NCBI GenBank assembly: GCA_021819725.1
Contig: JAKAQR010000007.1
Location: forward strand, 62,001 to 126,000
From: Actinomycetes bacterium
Lineage (GTDB): Bacteria; Actinomycetota; Acidimicrobiia; Acidimicrobiales; Acidimicrobiaceae
DNA: 64,000 nucleotides
Direction: 5' to 3'
A model generated the notes under the pieces. The model saw nothing but the letters and a program-made list of their open reading frames with translations. It was not told the origin of the DNA and ran no database searches. Each line of letters starts with the position of its first letter. The first letter of the stretch is position 1. Positions 18,299 through 27,926 of the stretch are shown in pieces. The position numbers and the translations under genes are program-made.

Positions 18299-19579
18299 TT
18301 GGCCGACCTAGGGGTACTCCCTGAACATCTCGCCCCACAGGGTGCCACGGTCGATGGCCTTGGTGAGCTCTTGGTGGGTGGCCTCGCAGTGAGCGAGCTC
18401 GCAGGCCGTTTTGGAACCCCGCTGTTCATCTATGATGAGGGACATCTCCGGAGCCGGATGCGCGAGGCAGCCAACGGGTTTGGTCGAGGACAAGTCATCT
18501 ACGCCTCCAAGGCATTCCCGACGATTGCCATGGCAAGGATCGTCGATGAAGAACGGTTGTGGTGGGACGCCGCATCGCTTGGGGAGATGAAGGCGGGTCT
18601 ACTTGGTGGAGTCAAGCCAGCGCGTATGGTGCTCCATGGGAACAACAAGTCGATGGAGGAGTTACGGTTGGCGGTCGAGGTGGGGATCGGCAGAGTGGTG
18701 GTCGATTCATTCGATGAAATCGACCGGCTTGAAGGTCTGGCGGGAGATGCGATCCATGTGTGGCTTCGGGTGACCCCTGGCATTGAGGCACACACGCATG
18801 CCTATGTACGCACGGGGCAACAGGACTCCAAGTTTGGCTTCAATCTTGCCAATGGGGACGCTCAGCGCGCGATTACGCGGATGAAGACAAGTTCACGTTT
18901 CGTGCTGTCCGGCCTCCACTGTCACATCGGTTCTCAGGTTTTTGCGCTGGACTCCTTCCGCGAAGCGGTGGCGATCATGGTCGAGCTCGTGCAGGAGAAC
19001 GATGTTGAAGAGTTATGCATCGGTGGTGGGTTTGGAGTCGGGTACTTGCGGGACGAGCTGGTCCCCTCGCTTGGCGATTGGACGCATTGGCTCCGCGAAA
19101 CGTTGGATGCACATGGCATTGACCCAGAGCGAACCTTTGTTGAACCAGGTCGCGCAATCGCTGCTGCAGCTGCAGTCACTATCTACACCGTTGGAGTCAT
19201 CAAAGCGATACCTGGAGTGCGTACCTATGTGGCTGTCGACGGAGGTATGAGCGATAATCCGCGTCCCGTCCTCTACGGGAGTGGTTACGAAGCCTACGCC
19301 CCGTCCCGCTTATTTGCTGCGCACGACACGACGGTAGCCCTTGTCGGCAAACACTGCGAGTCAGGCGACGTGCTCGTACGGGAAGCTCGTCTCCCGTCGG
19401 ATCTGCGCGTTGGCGAACTCGTCATGACGCCGGTCACTGGCGCCTATGGTTGGGCGATGGGATCGAACTATAACAAGCTGCCACGACCGGCCGTTGTTGG
19501 GGTTCACCAAGGACAGGCGCGATTGATGGTCCGGAGGGAGACGGTTGACGATCTCTTTCGTTTGGAGTTGGGTCTATGA
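18299..19579 (+). CDS. lysA: diaminopimelate decarboxylase
   Basis: PLP enzyme making L-lysine from meso-diaminopimelate. 426 residues, alanine-racemase-like fold III. The PLP lysine is in VIYASKAFP near residue 69, the phosphate-binding HCHIGSQVF near 205, GGGFGVGY near 242, the substrate arginine region in FVEPGRAI near 282 and a C-terminal CESGDVL with the second-subunit Cys. TTG start one base after the argS stop; the end overlaps hom by ATGA. Its presence implies that meso-diaminopimelate is made by the cell. Confidence 0.96.
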   Translation: MADLGVLPEHLAPQGATVDGLGELLVGGLAVSELAGRFGTPLFIYDEGHLRSRMREAANGFGRGQVIYASKAFPTIAMARIVDEERLWWDAASLGEMKAGLLGGVKPARMVLHGNNKSMEELRLAVEVGIGRVVVDSFDEIDRLEGLAGDAIHVWLRVTPGIEAHTHAYVRTGQQDSKFGFNLANGDAQRAITRMKTSSRFVLSGLHCHIGSQVFALDSFREAVAIMVELVQENDVEELCIGGGFGVGYLRDELVPSLGDWTHWLRETLDAHGIDPERTFVEPGRAIAAAAAVTIYTVGVIKAIPGVRTYVAVDGGMSDNPRPVLYGSGYEAYAPSRLFAAHDTTVALVGKHCESGDVLVREARLPSDLRVGELVMTPVTGAYGWAMGSNYNKLPRPAVVGVHQGQARLMVRRETVDDLFRLELGL

Positions 19580-20856
19580 AAGTCGGTCTTTTGGGGTGCG
19601 GAACGGTGGGCAGCGCGCTCGTTTCACTGCTCGCAGAGGAGGGAGATCGGCTCGCTTACCTACTAGGTGAACCTCTCGAAGTCGGACGCATCTTGGTTCG
19701 TACTCTGGACAAGGAACGGAGTGGGCCAATACCAGCTGGTTTGCTGACAACCCAGTTGGCCGAGGTGATCGACGATGACGAGATCGAGGTGGTGGTCGAG
19801 CTCATAGGACCTGGTGAGTTTGCCCTCTCCGCGATTCGGGCTGCGCTTGGGGCAAAAAAGTCGGTGGTGACGGCCAATAAGGAGATCCTGAGTACGCACT
19901 TTCCTGAACTTGAACTTGCTGCTCAGGCGGTGCATCGAGATATCTTTTTTGAGGCGGCGGTGGCGGGAGGTATTCCGCTCATCCGTGCATTGCGGGTCTC
20001 GCTTTTTGGTGAGCGACTTTCACGGATTGTGGGTATCGTAAACGGAACGACCAACTACATTCTGACCCGGATGCAGGAGGAGCATCTCAGCCTCGAGGCG
20101 GCGCTGCTGGAAGCTCAGCAACTCGGTTATGCTGAGGCGGATCCTTCGGGAGATCTGTCCGGCAGGGATGCAGCCTCCAAACTTGCGATCATTGCCAGTA
20201 TCGCCTTTGGAGGCCATGTTGACGTAGGAGACGTAACAGTGGATGGAATCTGGGGAGTAACCCCAGCGGATTTTGACTTCGCAGAGCGGAGCGGAGGAGT
20301 CATCAAACTCCTTGCGCAGGCTGAGCGAGACATCACCACCTCGGATGCCCCCGTTCGTGTCGAAGTATTTCCAGCTATCGTGATGTCGACGCACCCTTTG
20401 GCTAGTGTTCGCGGTTCATTCAACGCGATCTTTGTGGAAGGGTCGGCGGTTGGTCAGCTGATGTTCTCTGGTCCTGGAGCAGGTGGTCTGCCGACGGCAT
20501 CGGCCGTCTTGGCCGACATCATCGACGCAGTGAGGAACCTGCGAAGTGCCACTCGAGCACCGATGCGCATCGCTGAGGGTACCCGCTTTGTCGAGGATTC
20601 AGCCATTGAGGCAGTCTTTGCACTCTCCATGGAGGTGGTCGATGCTCCTGGGGTCCTCGCGCAGGTGAGCGAGGTGTTTGGTCAGCATGGTGTCTCGATC
20701 GCTCGTATGGAGCAGGACGAACTCGGTGGCGAGCTTGCGCATCTGGTCTTCCTTACACACCGTACCCGTCTTTCTGCCATCAAGGCAACGATGGCGGGAC
20801 TGGCAGGACTCGATGTGATCGAGCGGTTACACCAAATTTTGCGCGTCTTGGAATGA
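19576..20856 (+). CDS. hom: homoserine dehydrogenase
   Basis: Reduces aspartate semialdehyde to homoserine, the branch towards threonine and methionine. 426 residues: NAD(P)-binding GCGTVGSAL at residue 7, catalytic-domain signature [11 protein letters not shown] near 155, [10 protein letters not shown] near 193 and a C-terminal ACT domain ([18 protein letters not shown]) expected to sense threonine. Overlaps lysA and thrC by four bases on each side, indicating coupled translation. Confidence 0.96.
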   Translation: MKVGLLGCGTVGSALVSLLAEEGDRLAYLLGEPLEVGRILVRTLDKERSGPIPAGLLTTQLAEVIDDDEIEVVVELIGPGEFALSAIRAALGAKKSVVTANKEILSTHFPELELAAQAVHRDIFFEAAVAGGIPLIRALRVSLFGERLSRIVGIVNGTTNYILTRMQEEHLSLEAALLEAQQLGYAEADPSGDLSGRDAASKLAIIASIAFGGHVDVGDVTVDGIWGVTPADFDFAERSGGVIKLLAQAERDITTSDAPVRVEVFPAIVMSTHPLASVRGSFNAIFVEGSAVGQLMFSGPGAGGLPTASAVLADIIDAVRNLRSATRAPMRIAEGTRFVEDSAIEAVFALSMEVVDAPGVLAQVSEVFGQHGVSIARMEQDELGGELAHLVFLTHRTRLSAIKATMAGLAGLDVIERLHQILRVLE

Positions 20857-21914
20857 GGAGTGAAGGCATGAAAAAGGAGACCTGGCCAGGGGTGATCGAG
20901 CGATATCGCGCATTTTTACCCGTTGATGCGACGACGCCAGTCGTGAGCCTTGGTGAGGGAGGAACACCTCTACGGTACGCCCCACGACTGTCAGGTCGGG
21001 TGGGAGCAGATGTCTATCTCAAGCTGGAAGGATTCAACCCCACTGGCTCCTTCAAGGATCGTGGCATGACCATGGCGGTTTCGCAGGCGCTCGCAGAGGG
21101 GAGCCGTACTATTATCTGCGCCTCTACTGGCAACACCTCAGCGAGCGCGGCGGCCTATGCGGCTGCTGCGGGGATTGATGCAGTAGTGTTGATACCCTCG
21201 GGTCATATCGCTCTTGGCAAGCTGGCACAGGCGCTTGTCTATGGAGCACAGGTGATTCAGATCGATGGTAATTTCGATGAAGGTCTCCGCCTCGTTCGTG
21301 CTCTTGGAGAGTCCCATCCGTTGACGATCGTCAATTCCATCAACCCCTATCGCCTCCAGGGACAAAAGACGGGAGCCTTTGAGGTGATTGACGAACTCGG
21401 GTTTGCCCCCGATGCTCAGTTCATTCCTGTTGGCAATGCTGGTAATATCAGCGCGTATTGGCTTGGCTATCGGGAGTATTACGAAGCTGGCTACGCGCAG
21501 CAGCTCCCGAAGATGTTTGGTGTGCAAGCAGCTGGTGCTGCACCCATCGTCAACGGTGCAGTCGTGCCACAGCCCGAGACGGTCGCGACCGCCATCCGCA
21601 TCGGCAATCCTGCCAGTTGGTCACTTGCGTTAGCAGCGCGTGATGAATCCGGTGGGGCAATTACGGCGGTGACCGACGAAGAGATCCTTCAGGCATATAT
21701 ACTCTTAGCGAGAGATGAGGCAGTATTCTGTGAACCAGCCTCAGCAGCGTCAGTAGCTGGACTTCTCAAAACCCCGGTTGTTCCTGGTTCGTCAATTGTT
21801 TGTGTGCTGACCGGAAATGGGTTAAAGGATCCAGACACTGCGGTATCCCAAGTGCAAGTACCAAAGGTAGTGGGTACGTCAATGAAAGAAGTGGCAGAGG
21901 CGATTGGTCTGTGA
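20853..21914 (+). CDS. thrC: threonine synthase
   Basis: PLP enzyme converting O-phosphohomoserine to threonine. 353 residues, the short actinobacterial/plant-like form. PLP lysine in [12 protein letters not shown] near residue 66, phosphate-loop and cofactor contacts in [15 protein letters not shown] near 95 and [11 protein letters not shown] near 195. The start is ATG 20853, overlapping hom, or ATG 20868, which has aggagtgaaggc before it. The homoserine kinase gene thrB, which follows thrC in Mycobacterium, is missing here. Confidence 0.95.
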   Translation: MRSEGMKKETWPGVIERYRAFLPVDATTPVVSLGEGGTPLRYAPRLSGRVGADVYLKLEGFNPTGSFKDRGMTMAVSQALAEGSRTIICASTGNTSASAAAYAAAAGIDAVVLIPSGHIALGKLAQALVYGAQVIQIDGNFDEGLRLVRALGESHPLTIVNSINPYRLQGQKTGAFEVIDELGFAPDAQFIPVGNAGNISAYWLGYREYYEAGYAQQLPKMFGVQAAGAAPIVNGAVVPQPETVATAIRIGNPASWSLALAARDESGGAITAVTDEEILQAYILLARDEAVFCEPASAASVAGLLKTPVVPGSSIVCVLTGNGLKDPDTAVSQVQVPKVVGTSMKEVAEAIGL

Positions 21915-21989
21915 TTTTTGAGATCAGGATTTGATGGATACCTCGTCACTCAATTCGCCAAGTTCCTTGGCAAAGAAGGGAAAGAACTG

Positions 21990-23702
21990 ATGGACGTATC
22001 GTCTGGTACGCTTGAATCGCTTGATAAAGAGACACTGATGGGGCTTGCTCGCCAGCTCGATCTCAAGGTCTCTGCTCGGCTGAGAAAGGCAGAGCTGATC
22101 TCGATGATCGAAGGTCGCGGATCCGCTGGTGGGGAGCACGATACGCCGGCAGGGCAACAAAGCGTTGTCTCGTCTGCTCAGACCCACCAACGTGATAGCA
22201 CGAATGGATCCAGCACGAATGGATCCAGCACGAACGGGTCTAGCACGAACGGATCGGCTCCCGATGGGGAATCCCGCCAGGAGGCCTCGCAAGCGAGGAC
22301 CAGCGGTCATAATCGGCCTACCAATGGGACGAGCGAGTCGAAGCGTGCCGAGAGTACCCGCGGGGGCCTTGCGACACTGATCCCACCCATCACGGTGAAT
22401 CCTACCGAGCGCACAAATGCGCCACAAGTCGATGAATCACCGAGTCCCTCCCAGCAGCCCCGAGGGGAAGACGGGGCTTCGCGTCGCTCTCGACGCAATA
22501 GGCGAGGCAAGGATCGAACGGATCGCCCAGAGGGTTCGGAGAGATCAGAGAGTCAGCAACCGGTAGAGCTGGTGACCGTCTCTGGTGTGTTGGATCTGCG
22601 TGATGATGGCTATGGTTTTCTTCGCACAAAGGGCTACCTCTCTTCAAAAGATGATGTTTACGTACCTGCATCATTGGCGCGGAGGATGAGTCTGCGACGT
22701 GGTGATATCGTCGTTGGTGGAGCCCGGCCCGCGGGATCGACGGAGAAGTATCCTGCACTATCGAGGGTGGATACCGTTACGGGTCTCGATCCAGAAACTG
22801 CGAAGGCACGTCGTCGGTTCGAGGATCTCACTCCGCTTTTTCCGAATGAGCGACTCACGCTCGAGACCAGTGCCGACCCAACCAACATTACACCACGGAT
22901 CATTGATCTCATCGCGCCGATAGGGAAGGGACAGCGTGGGTTGATCGTCTCACCCCCGAAAGCCGGCAAGACGACCATCATGAAGGAGATCGCGAATGCG
23001 ATCGAACGGAACAATCCAGATGTTGCACTCATTGTGCTTCTCGTGGATGAGCGACCTGAAGAGGTTACTGACTTCCGCCGTTCGGTCAAAGGTGAGGTGA
23101 TTGCCTCGACCTTTGATCGCCCCGCAGAGGAGCACACCCAGGTGGCCGAGCTCACGATCGAGCGCGCGAAACGTATGGTTGAGATGGGGAGAGATGTGGT
23201 GGTCATTCTCGATGGCATCACTCGTTTGGCTCGCGCCTATAACCTTGCCCAGCCCGCCAGTGGAAGAATTATGTCGGGTGGTATTGACTCAGGGGCACTC
23301 TATCCACCAAAGAAGTTTTTCGGCGCGGCGCGCAACATCGAGGAGGGGGGATCGCTCACCATCCTCGCGACCGCTTTGGTTGAGAACGGATCGAAAATGG
23401 ATGAGGTGATCTTTGAGGAGGTCAAGGGAACCGGCAACATGGAGTTGAAGCTTGACCGCCGACTTTCAGAGCGTCGGCTCTATCCCGCTGTTGACGTCAA
23501 CGGCTCCTCTACCCGCCACGAAGAGTTACTCTTCTCACGTGATCACCTGAACCAGATCTGGAAGCTCCGGAGGGTCCTAAATGCGATCACCCAAGATGGG
23601 ACGGCCGCAGCAGGACTCGAGTTGTTGCTCGACAAGGTTCGCAGTACGCGATCGAATAGCGAATTCCTCGCCGAGATCGCCCGCAGCTCGGGAATGCAAT
23701 AG
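21990..23702 (+). CDS. rho: transcription termination factor Rho, with disordered insert
   Basis: Hexameric RNA helicase that terminates transcription. 570 residues from ATG 21990 (an in-frame TTG at 21918 is a weaker option). A Rho N-terminal helical domain ([19 protein letters not shown]), then a low-complexity insert of about 140 residues rich in Ser, Asn, Gly and Arg, including four STNGS repeats and an [15 protein letters not shown] basic stretch. Then the cold-shock RNA-binding domain ([14 protein letters not shown]), Walker [10 protein letters not shown], Walker [17 protein letters not shown] and GTGNMEL. Such inserts are typical of high-GC actinobacterial Rho and add RNA binding. Follows thrC closely. 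Confidence 0.96.
   Translation: MDVSSGTLESLDKETLMGLARQLDLKVSARLRKAELISMIEGRGSAGGEHDTPAGQQSVVSSAQTHQRDSTNGSSTNGSSTNGSSTNGSAPDGESRQEASQARTSGHNRPTNGTSESKRAESTRGGLATLIPPITVNPTERTNAPQVDESPSPSQQPRGEDGASRRSRRNRRGKDRTDRPEGSERSESQQPVELVTVSGVLDLRDDGYGFLRTKGYLSSKDDVYVPASLARRMSLRRGDIVVGGARPAGSTEKYPALSRVDTVTGLDPETAKARRRFEDLTPLFPNERLTLETSADPTNITPRIIDLIAPIGKGQRGLIVSPPKAGKTTIMKEIANAIERNNPDVALIVLLVDERPEEVTDFRRSVKGEVIASTFDRPAEEHTQVAELTIERAKRMVEMGRDVVVILDGITRLARAYNLAQPASGRIMSGGIDSGALYPPKKFFGAARNIEEGGSLTILATALVENGSKMDEVIFEEVKGTGNMELKLDRRLSERRLYPAVDVNGSSTRHEELLFSRDHLNQIWKLRRVLNAITQDGTAAAGLELLLDKVRSTRSNSEFLAEIARSSGMQ
22197..22256 (+). repeat. 15-bp tandem repeat in rho, four copies
   Basis: Four in-frame copies of agcacgaatggatcc or a close variant encode STNGS four times in the disordered insert of Rho. 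The first two copies are identical at DNA level and the last two carry silent changes. Confidence 0.9.
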
Positions 23703-24078
23703 GAGGATCAGGCGTTAACGGGCTTGGGGGATGGGGCGCTATGCTGATGGGCGGAGTTGGCGGTAGTAGTCTGGTTGCCATGGTGTGAACTCGGAGTTCA
23801 TGGCGCGTTGTTGTCAATGGTTGGCAAGCGAGTCTGAGACTCCGAAGACCGAATCGATGTTTTGATGCTTCCGTTACCGTGCGAGAGTGGGCGTTCAGCC
23901 CGGATCAATCGGCGATAACGGTTGTCCTGGCGGCATGGATGATGTCAGCGGCGGCAATGTTGGCGGTGATAACTAGCTGGCCAGCGAGACGGCTCGTGGG
24001 CGCACGTGTTGTTGCGGTCCCGGATGAGAGGGTGCGCCCGTTTTGGGCCGCCATGGGAAGAATAGGACAGAGGACATT
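23703..24078. other. 376-bp region between rho and rpmE
   Basis: No known gene. No clear terminator with a T-run follows rho. The second half holds a possible 67-residue open frame (listed separately). The rest shows nothing recognisable. Confidence 0.4.
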
Positions 24079-24082
24079 ATGA
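23879..24082 (+). CDS. possible small membrane protein (uncertain)
   Basis: 67 codons from GTG. The predicted product has a hydrophobic, Ala/Met-rich segment ([19 protein letters not shown], about residues 13-31) followed by a basic stretch. Its stop overlaps the rpmE ATG in ATGA, an arrangement used for translational coupling. Against it: no ribosome binding site before the GTG and no recognised family. A chance open frame is equally possible. Confidence 0.3.
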   Translation: MREWAFSPDQSAITVVLAAWMMSAAAMLAVITSWPARRLVGARVVAVPDERVRPFWAAMGRIGQRTL

Positions 24083-24297
24083 AGAGCGATATTCATCCAG
24101 AGTACGTGGTGGCCACCGTGCATTGTTCGTGCGGAAACACCTTTGTGACTCGTTCGACCAAGGCTGACCTGCACATAGAGTTGTGCAACGAGTGCCATCC
24201 GTTCTACACGGGCCGACAGAAGTTGGTGGATACCGGAGGCCGTGTCGAGCGCTTCCAACGCCGTTATGGTGATCGTTCCAAGAATCGAGCACAATAG
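24079..24297 (+). CDS. rpmE: 50S ribosomal protein L31, zinc-binding type
   Basis: 72 residues. Four cysteines, C16, C18, C36 and C39 (HCSCGN and [10 protein letters not shown]), form the zinc site of the C+ form of L31, which is swapped for a Cys-free paralogue under zinc shortage in many Actinobacteria. Conserved KSDIHPEY at the start and [13 protein letters not shown] follow the family. The ATG at 24079 matches the family N-terminus; an upstream in-frame start does not. Confidence 0.96.
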   Translation: MKSDIHPEYVVATVHCSCGNTFVTRSTKADLHIELCNECHPFYTGRQKLVDTGGRVERFQRRYGDRSKNRAQ

Positions 24298-24312
24298 CTC
24301 GAGGCTCGCGCC

Positions 24313-25287
24313 TTGGATGTAACTGGGTTACCACCTGCGTCAGTTATCGCTCGGGCGTATGGCCCGTTTGCGACGGTGTGTGAGATGGGAGAATCCTGGC
24401 GGATTGGTCTCACCTCCGATGCCGTCATCGTTTGGCCAGTCCCAGGTTTCTCAGTGCCTTCGATGGAGGCGGTACTTGGTCAGGTGATCAAAGCTCGTCG
24501 GCGCTATCCGGAGTATCCGTGTAAGGTTATCCTCCCGACTCACGTTGGCAATCGCGATGATCACCTTTTGGTGGCGGTTGAGGACTTTAACTCGGTGTTC
24601 GCTAGGGCCACCCCCGGCGTTGAGGTGTTGACGCTGCATCGGGATGTGTTCTCTCGGCTTTGTCCGCCGTCTCCCCTGGTGGCAGTCACACCTGGCATAC
24701 TCCCGGTTCGGTTCCAAGCGTTGGCCCAGCAGGTCTTTGGGCGAGCGGCGCAACCCGAATATGCGTGGTATCAAGGTTCTGTCTTTGCGGAGTATCTTGG
24801 GGTCCCAGTACTCGGATTGGTGGAAGAGTCTCTCGTTGTGGGTATTGATCCACGCGACCAGGCGATGGCCAAGGAGGCGCTGATGACACCAGAGTCACTG
24901 GAGGCATTCGCCCGAGAGGTTCTCGTGACGTTGCTGGGGTCACGCGAGCGCCGCCAAGGCCGATTCGATTTTTCCCGGGTCGCATTGGGCCGTCTCCTGC
25001 GATCACGTTTCCGCCTCGAGCACCCTGAGGTCATGCCCGTCGAGTTCGGTACGGTTGGACAGGCAAGGTCGCGTGCCTACGCGAAGATGGGCCAGGAGTT
25101 CTACGGATTTGGTAGCGCGGTCGACCTGTGGCTCATCGTGGAGACGGCTGCCCTCTGGCTGCTGGCTGGTCAAGCGAGGCAGGTCACCTACGTTCTTGAT
25201 GGAGAACCAATGAAGGCGTTCGTGGAGTTGGCTAGGCTAGTAGGAGTTCCCTATTCGATCGAGGTCAAGGAGCTAACCGGTGGCTGA
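24313..25287 (+). CDS. conserved-looking protein of unknown function between rpmE and prfA
   Basis: 324 residues, TTG start, product not recognised. No signal peptide, no membrane helix and no nucleotide-binding loop are visible. Segments such as DAVIVWPVPGFSV, CKVILPTHVGNRDD and GSAVDLWLIVETAALWLLAG look like a folded soluble alpha/beta protein, with Arg-rich stretches (LLGSRERRQGRFDF, RLLRSRFRLEH). It begins 15 bp after rpmE and its end overlaps the prfA start by 8 bp, so it is co-transcribed with translation genes. In other Actinobacteria this slot is empty or holds an unrelated membrane protein. Being a real gene is very likely from frame length and overlap; the function is open. Confidence 0.75.
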   Translation: MDVTGLPPASVIARAYGPFATVCEMGESWRIGLTSDAVIVWPVPGFSVPSMEAVLGQVIKARRRYPEYPCKVILPTHVGNRDDHLLVAVEDFNSVFARATPGVEVLTLHRDVFSRLCPPSPLVAVTPGILPVRFQALAQQVFGRAAQPEYAWYQGSVFAEYLGVPVLGLVEESLVVGIDPRDQAMAKEALMTPESLEAFAREVLVTLLGSRERRQGRFDFSRVALGRLLRSRFRLEHPEVMPVEFGTVGQARSRAYAKMGQEFYGFGSAVDLWLIVETAALWLLAGQARQVTYVLDGEPMKAFVELARLVGVPYSIEVKELTGG

Positions 25288-26356
25288 TAGGCGTCTGGAG
25301 AAGTTCGAGCTCGAGTATCAGCGCAGCATCGAGGAGATGTCTGATCCGAAGCTGTTTCAGGATCAGCATCGAGCTCGCGAGGTCGCACGACGTCACAAGG
25401 CGCTCGAGGCAATTGTCGCGACCCTGCGTGAGGTCGACAAGCTGCAGGAGGATTTGGCGGCAGCCACTGAGTTTTACCAGGCGGCTCCCCTTGACGAGCG
25501 GTCCCTTTGGGGCGATGAAATAGCGTCCCTCGAAACTGTTCTTGCCGCGAAGACAGAGGAGCTCGAGATCCTCCTTTTGCCACAGGACCCTAACGATGGC
25601 CGTAATGTGATTCTTGAGATTCGTGGGGCCGAAGGTGGGGAAGAGGCGAACCTTTTTGCTAAGGATTTGACGGAGATGTATCAGCGCTTCGGCGACAGGA
25701 TGGGGTGGCGTGTCGAGATGCTGGCTGCAGATCCGTCTGAGCTTGGTGGTTATAACTTCGCTTCGCTGTTGGTCAAAGGGGATGATGCGTGGCGTCGATT
25801 GAAGCATGAAGCGGGCCCCCATCGGGTCCAACGGGTGCCAGTGACTGAGACCCAAGGAAGGGTACATACCTCTTCCGCGACGGTAACGGTATTGCCTGAG
25901 GCCGACGAGGTTGAGGTCCAGATCGATCCAAATGACCTTCGGATCGACGTCTATCGATCGACGGGACCTGGAGGACAGTCGGTCAACACGACGGACTCGG
26001 CGGTGAGAATCACCCATATCCCTACCGGGATTGTTGTGGCGATGCAGGATGAGAAGAGCCAGATACAGAACCGCGCCAAGGCGTTGCAGGTGTTGCGGGC
26101 GCGACTGCTCAAGGCCGAACAGGACCGGGTGAACGAGGAGCTTTCGCGCACGAGGAAGTCCCAGGTTGGCGGTGGTGGTCGCTCTGAGAAGATTCGTACC
26201 TACAACTTCAAGGAGAACAGGGTCACTGATCATCGGATCAAACTGACGTTGCATCGCCTTGACCAGATTTTGATGGGCGACCTTCTTGAAATCTCTGATG
26301 CGCTGATCCAGGACGAGCGCGCCGCACAGCTACTTGATCAGGATGATGGTCGCTGA
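25280..26356 (+). CDS. prfA: peptide chain release factor 1
   Basis: Releases the peptide at UAA and UAG codons. 358 residues. The GGQ motif is in STGPGGQSVNTTDS near residue 232, and the stop-codon selecting PxT tripeptide reads PVT in VQRVPVTETQGR near 190, which marks RF1 rather than RF2. Starts with GTG inside the end of the preceding gene and overlaps prmC, which modifies the GGQ glutamine, by about ten bases. Confidence 0.97.
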   Translation: MADRRLEKFELEYQRSIEEMSDPKLFQDQHRAREVARRHKALEAIVATLREVDKLQEDLAAATEFYQAAPLDERSLWGDEIASLETVLAAKTEELEILLLPQDPNDGRNVILEIRGAEGGEEANLFAKDLTEMYQRFGDRMGWRVEMLAADPSELGGYNFASLLVKGDDAWRRLKHEAGPHRVQRVPVTETQGRVHTSSATVTVLPEADEVEVQIDPNDLRIDVYRSTGPGGQSVNTTDSAVRITHIPTGIVVAMQDEKSQIQNRAKALQVLRARLLKAEQDRVNEELSRTRKSQVGGGGRSEKIRTYNFKENRVTDHRIKLTLHRLDQILMGDLLEISDALIQDERAAQLLDQDDGR

Positions 26357-27161
26357 TTCTGCGCGCGAGGCTATCACCCCCTCCGCGCCCCCTTCCGTCT
26401 TCCCTACTCGGGTGCAACAGCGATGGTTGGAGCAAGCAGCTAGGGAGGTCGCGGCACGTACCGGGCAACCTGCGGTTGCCGTGCTCGCCCATTATCGATC
26501 GCGTTTAGATGATGGCGAGCCACTCCAATACGTGCTGGGGAGCTGGCAATTCCGATGGCTGAACTTGGGGGTGGACCGTCGGGCACTTATCCCTCGTCCA
26601 GAGACGGAGCTGCTAGTTGACCTTGTCGTCGCAGAAGTAGACAGTGGGAGATCGGGAAGAGTCTTAGAGCTAGGGACTGGTACGGGTGCTATTGCGGCAT
26701 CCCTCGCACACGAGTTTCCGACGCTCCAAGTCGTGGCGACCGACTTCTCTAGGGATGCCTTAGCGCTGGCCGCTGAAAATCTTCGCCAGCTAGAGCTTGA
26801 CCAAAGGGTGGAGCTCCGTTTCGGTCGTTGGTGGGAGGCGGTGGAACCCCAAGAGCGTTTCGACGTCATCTGTTCGAACCCACCGTATGTGACCGATGAT
26901 GAATGGATCGGATTGGACTCGACCGTCCGTGACTGGGAGCCAAGAGAGGCACTGGTAGCTGGCACTTCTGGTGTCGAGTGTTACGAAGTCATCTTCGCGC
27001 ATGCAGGTTGTCATCTTGACCGAGGACACGGCACTGTTGTCGTTGAGATCGGTGCCGATCAGGGCGCTGAGGTTGTTGCCATTGCTCGTAATGCCTCCTT
27101 TGGCGCCGTTATCAAACAGGATTTGGTTGGTAGAGATCGTTTTGTGGTGGCTCGGCTATGA
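26343..27161 (+). CDS. prmC: release factor glutamine N5-methyltransferase
   Basis: Methylates the Gln of the GGQ motif in release factors. About 272 residues: an N-terminal helical substrate-binding domain, the SAM loop LELGTGTGAIAASLA near residue 107 and the catalytic NPPY in CSNPPYVTDDEW near 180, all intact. ATG codons at 26343 and 26346 both lie inside the end of prfA. The end overlaps tsaC by four bases. The prfA-prmC-tsaC order is conserved in Actinobacteria. Confidence 0.96.
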   Translation: MMVADSAREAITPSAPPSVFPTRVQQRWLEQAAREVAARTGQPAVAVLAHYRSRLDDGEPLQYVLGSWQFRWLNLGVDRRALIPRPETELLVDLVVAEVDSGRSGRVLELGTGTGAIAASLAHEFPTLQVVATDFSRDALALAAENLRQLELDQRVELRFGRWWEAVEPQERFDVICSNPPYVTDDEWIGLDSTVRDWEPREALVAGTSGVECYEVIFAHAGCHLDRGHGTVVVEIGADQGAEVVAIARNASFGAVIKQDLVGRDRFVVARL

Positions 27162-27850
27162 TGCACCAGCCATCATCGATGCTGGTCTATAACCTGCGAA
27201 CGGGACGTATCGTTGAACGCGACGATTCCGCTGCTATCGAGTGGGCACGGTCGGAGCTCCGCGATGGACAATGTGTCATCGCTCCAACCGATACCGTCAT
27301 CGGTCTCCTCGCCGACGCTCGCAACCCCCTGGCAGTCGCGAATATCGCACGCATCAAAGGACGTACGAGTGCGACTCCCGCACCGGTATTGATCGATAGC
27401 GTTGCGATGGCCGTGCGATTGGCTGCACCGTCGATGATGGGGCTATTGTCGCGCGTCAGCGATCTGTGGCCAGGGCCGCTTTCGGTGATTGTCGATATCG
27501 ATGATCCACTCGGTGAGGCTGTAAATCCGACAGCTGGGACGGCAGCGCTTCGGGTGCCAGCGGTACCATGGCTCCGTGCACTCTGTCGGGACATGCCGCT
27601 CGCTGCTTCTTCAGCCAACCGACATGGCGTGGCTACCGAAACCAGCGTTGAGGGGGCCATCGCTGCATTGACGGCTGGATCCTACGATGCCCCCCTTACC
27701 CTAGCGATCGATCGATCAGGGGATGGTGCGGCCGGGACCATTGCATCGACCGTCGTTGACCTCACCTGCCAGCCGCCAACGATCGTGCGACAGGGGGCAT
27801 TAGCCTATGAGATCGTCGCAGAGCGGCTTCCCGGGCTACAACCTCGCTGA
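27158..27850 (+). CDS. tsaC: L-threonylcarbamoyladenylate synthase (Sua5/YciO/YrdC family)
   Basis: Makes threonylcarbamoyl-AMP for the t6A37 modification of ANN-decoding tRNAs. 230 residues. Family motifs: [13 protein letters not shown] near residue 38, [16 protein letters not shown] near 66, [10 protein letters not shown] near 107 and AASSANRHG near 148. The KGR motif and the PTDT threonine/ATP site are present. The C-terminal Sua5 domain is absent, so this is the short TsaC form. Overlaps prmC at ATGA. Confidence 0.93.
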   Translation: MMHQPSSMLVYNLRTGRIVERDDSAAIEWARSELRDGQCVIAPTDTVIGLLADARNPLAVANIARIKGRTSATPAPVLIDSVAMAVRLAAPSMMGLLSRVSDLWPGPLSVIVDIDDPLGEAVNPTAGTAALRVPAVPWLRALCRDMPLAASSANRHGVATETSVEGAIAALTAGSYDAPLTLAIDRSGDGAAGTIASTVVDLTCQPPTIVRQGALAYEIVAERLPGLQPR

Positions 27851-27926
27851 GCTAGTCCCGATTGTCATGGGCGCATCCCGTAGGCTTTCAAGGCGGGCTT
27901 CCCCTACACTCAGTGGTATCGATTCC

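Noticed and set aside
22197..22256. CRISPR-like repeats
   Set aside because: The repeat is in frame within rho, without spacers, and encodes a low-complexity linker.
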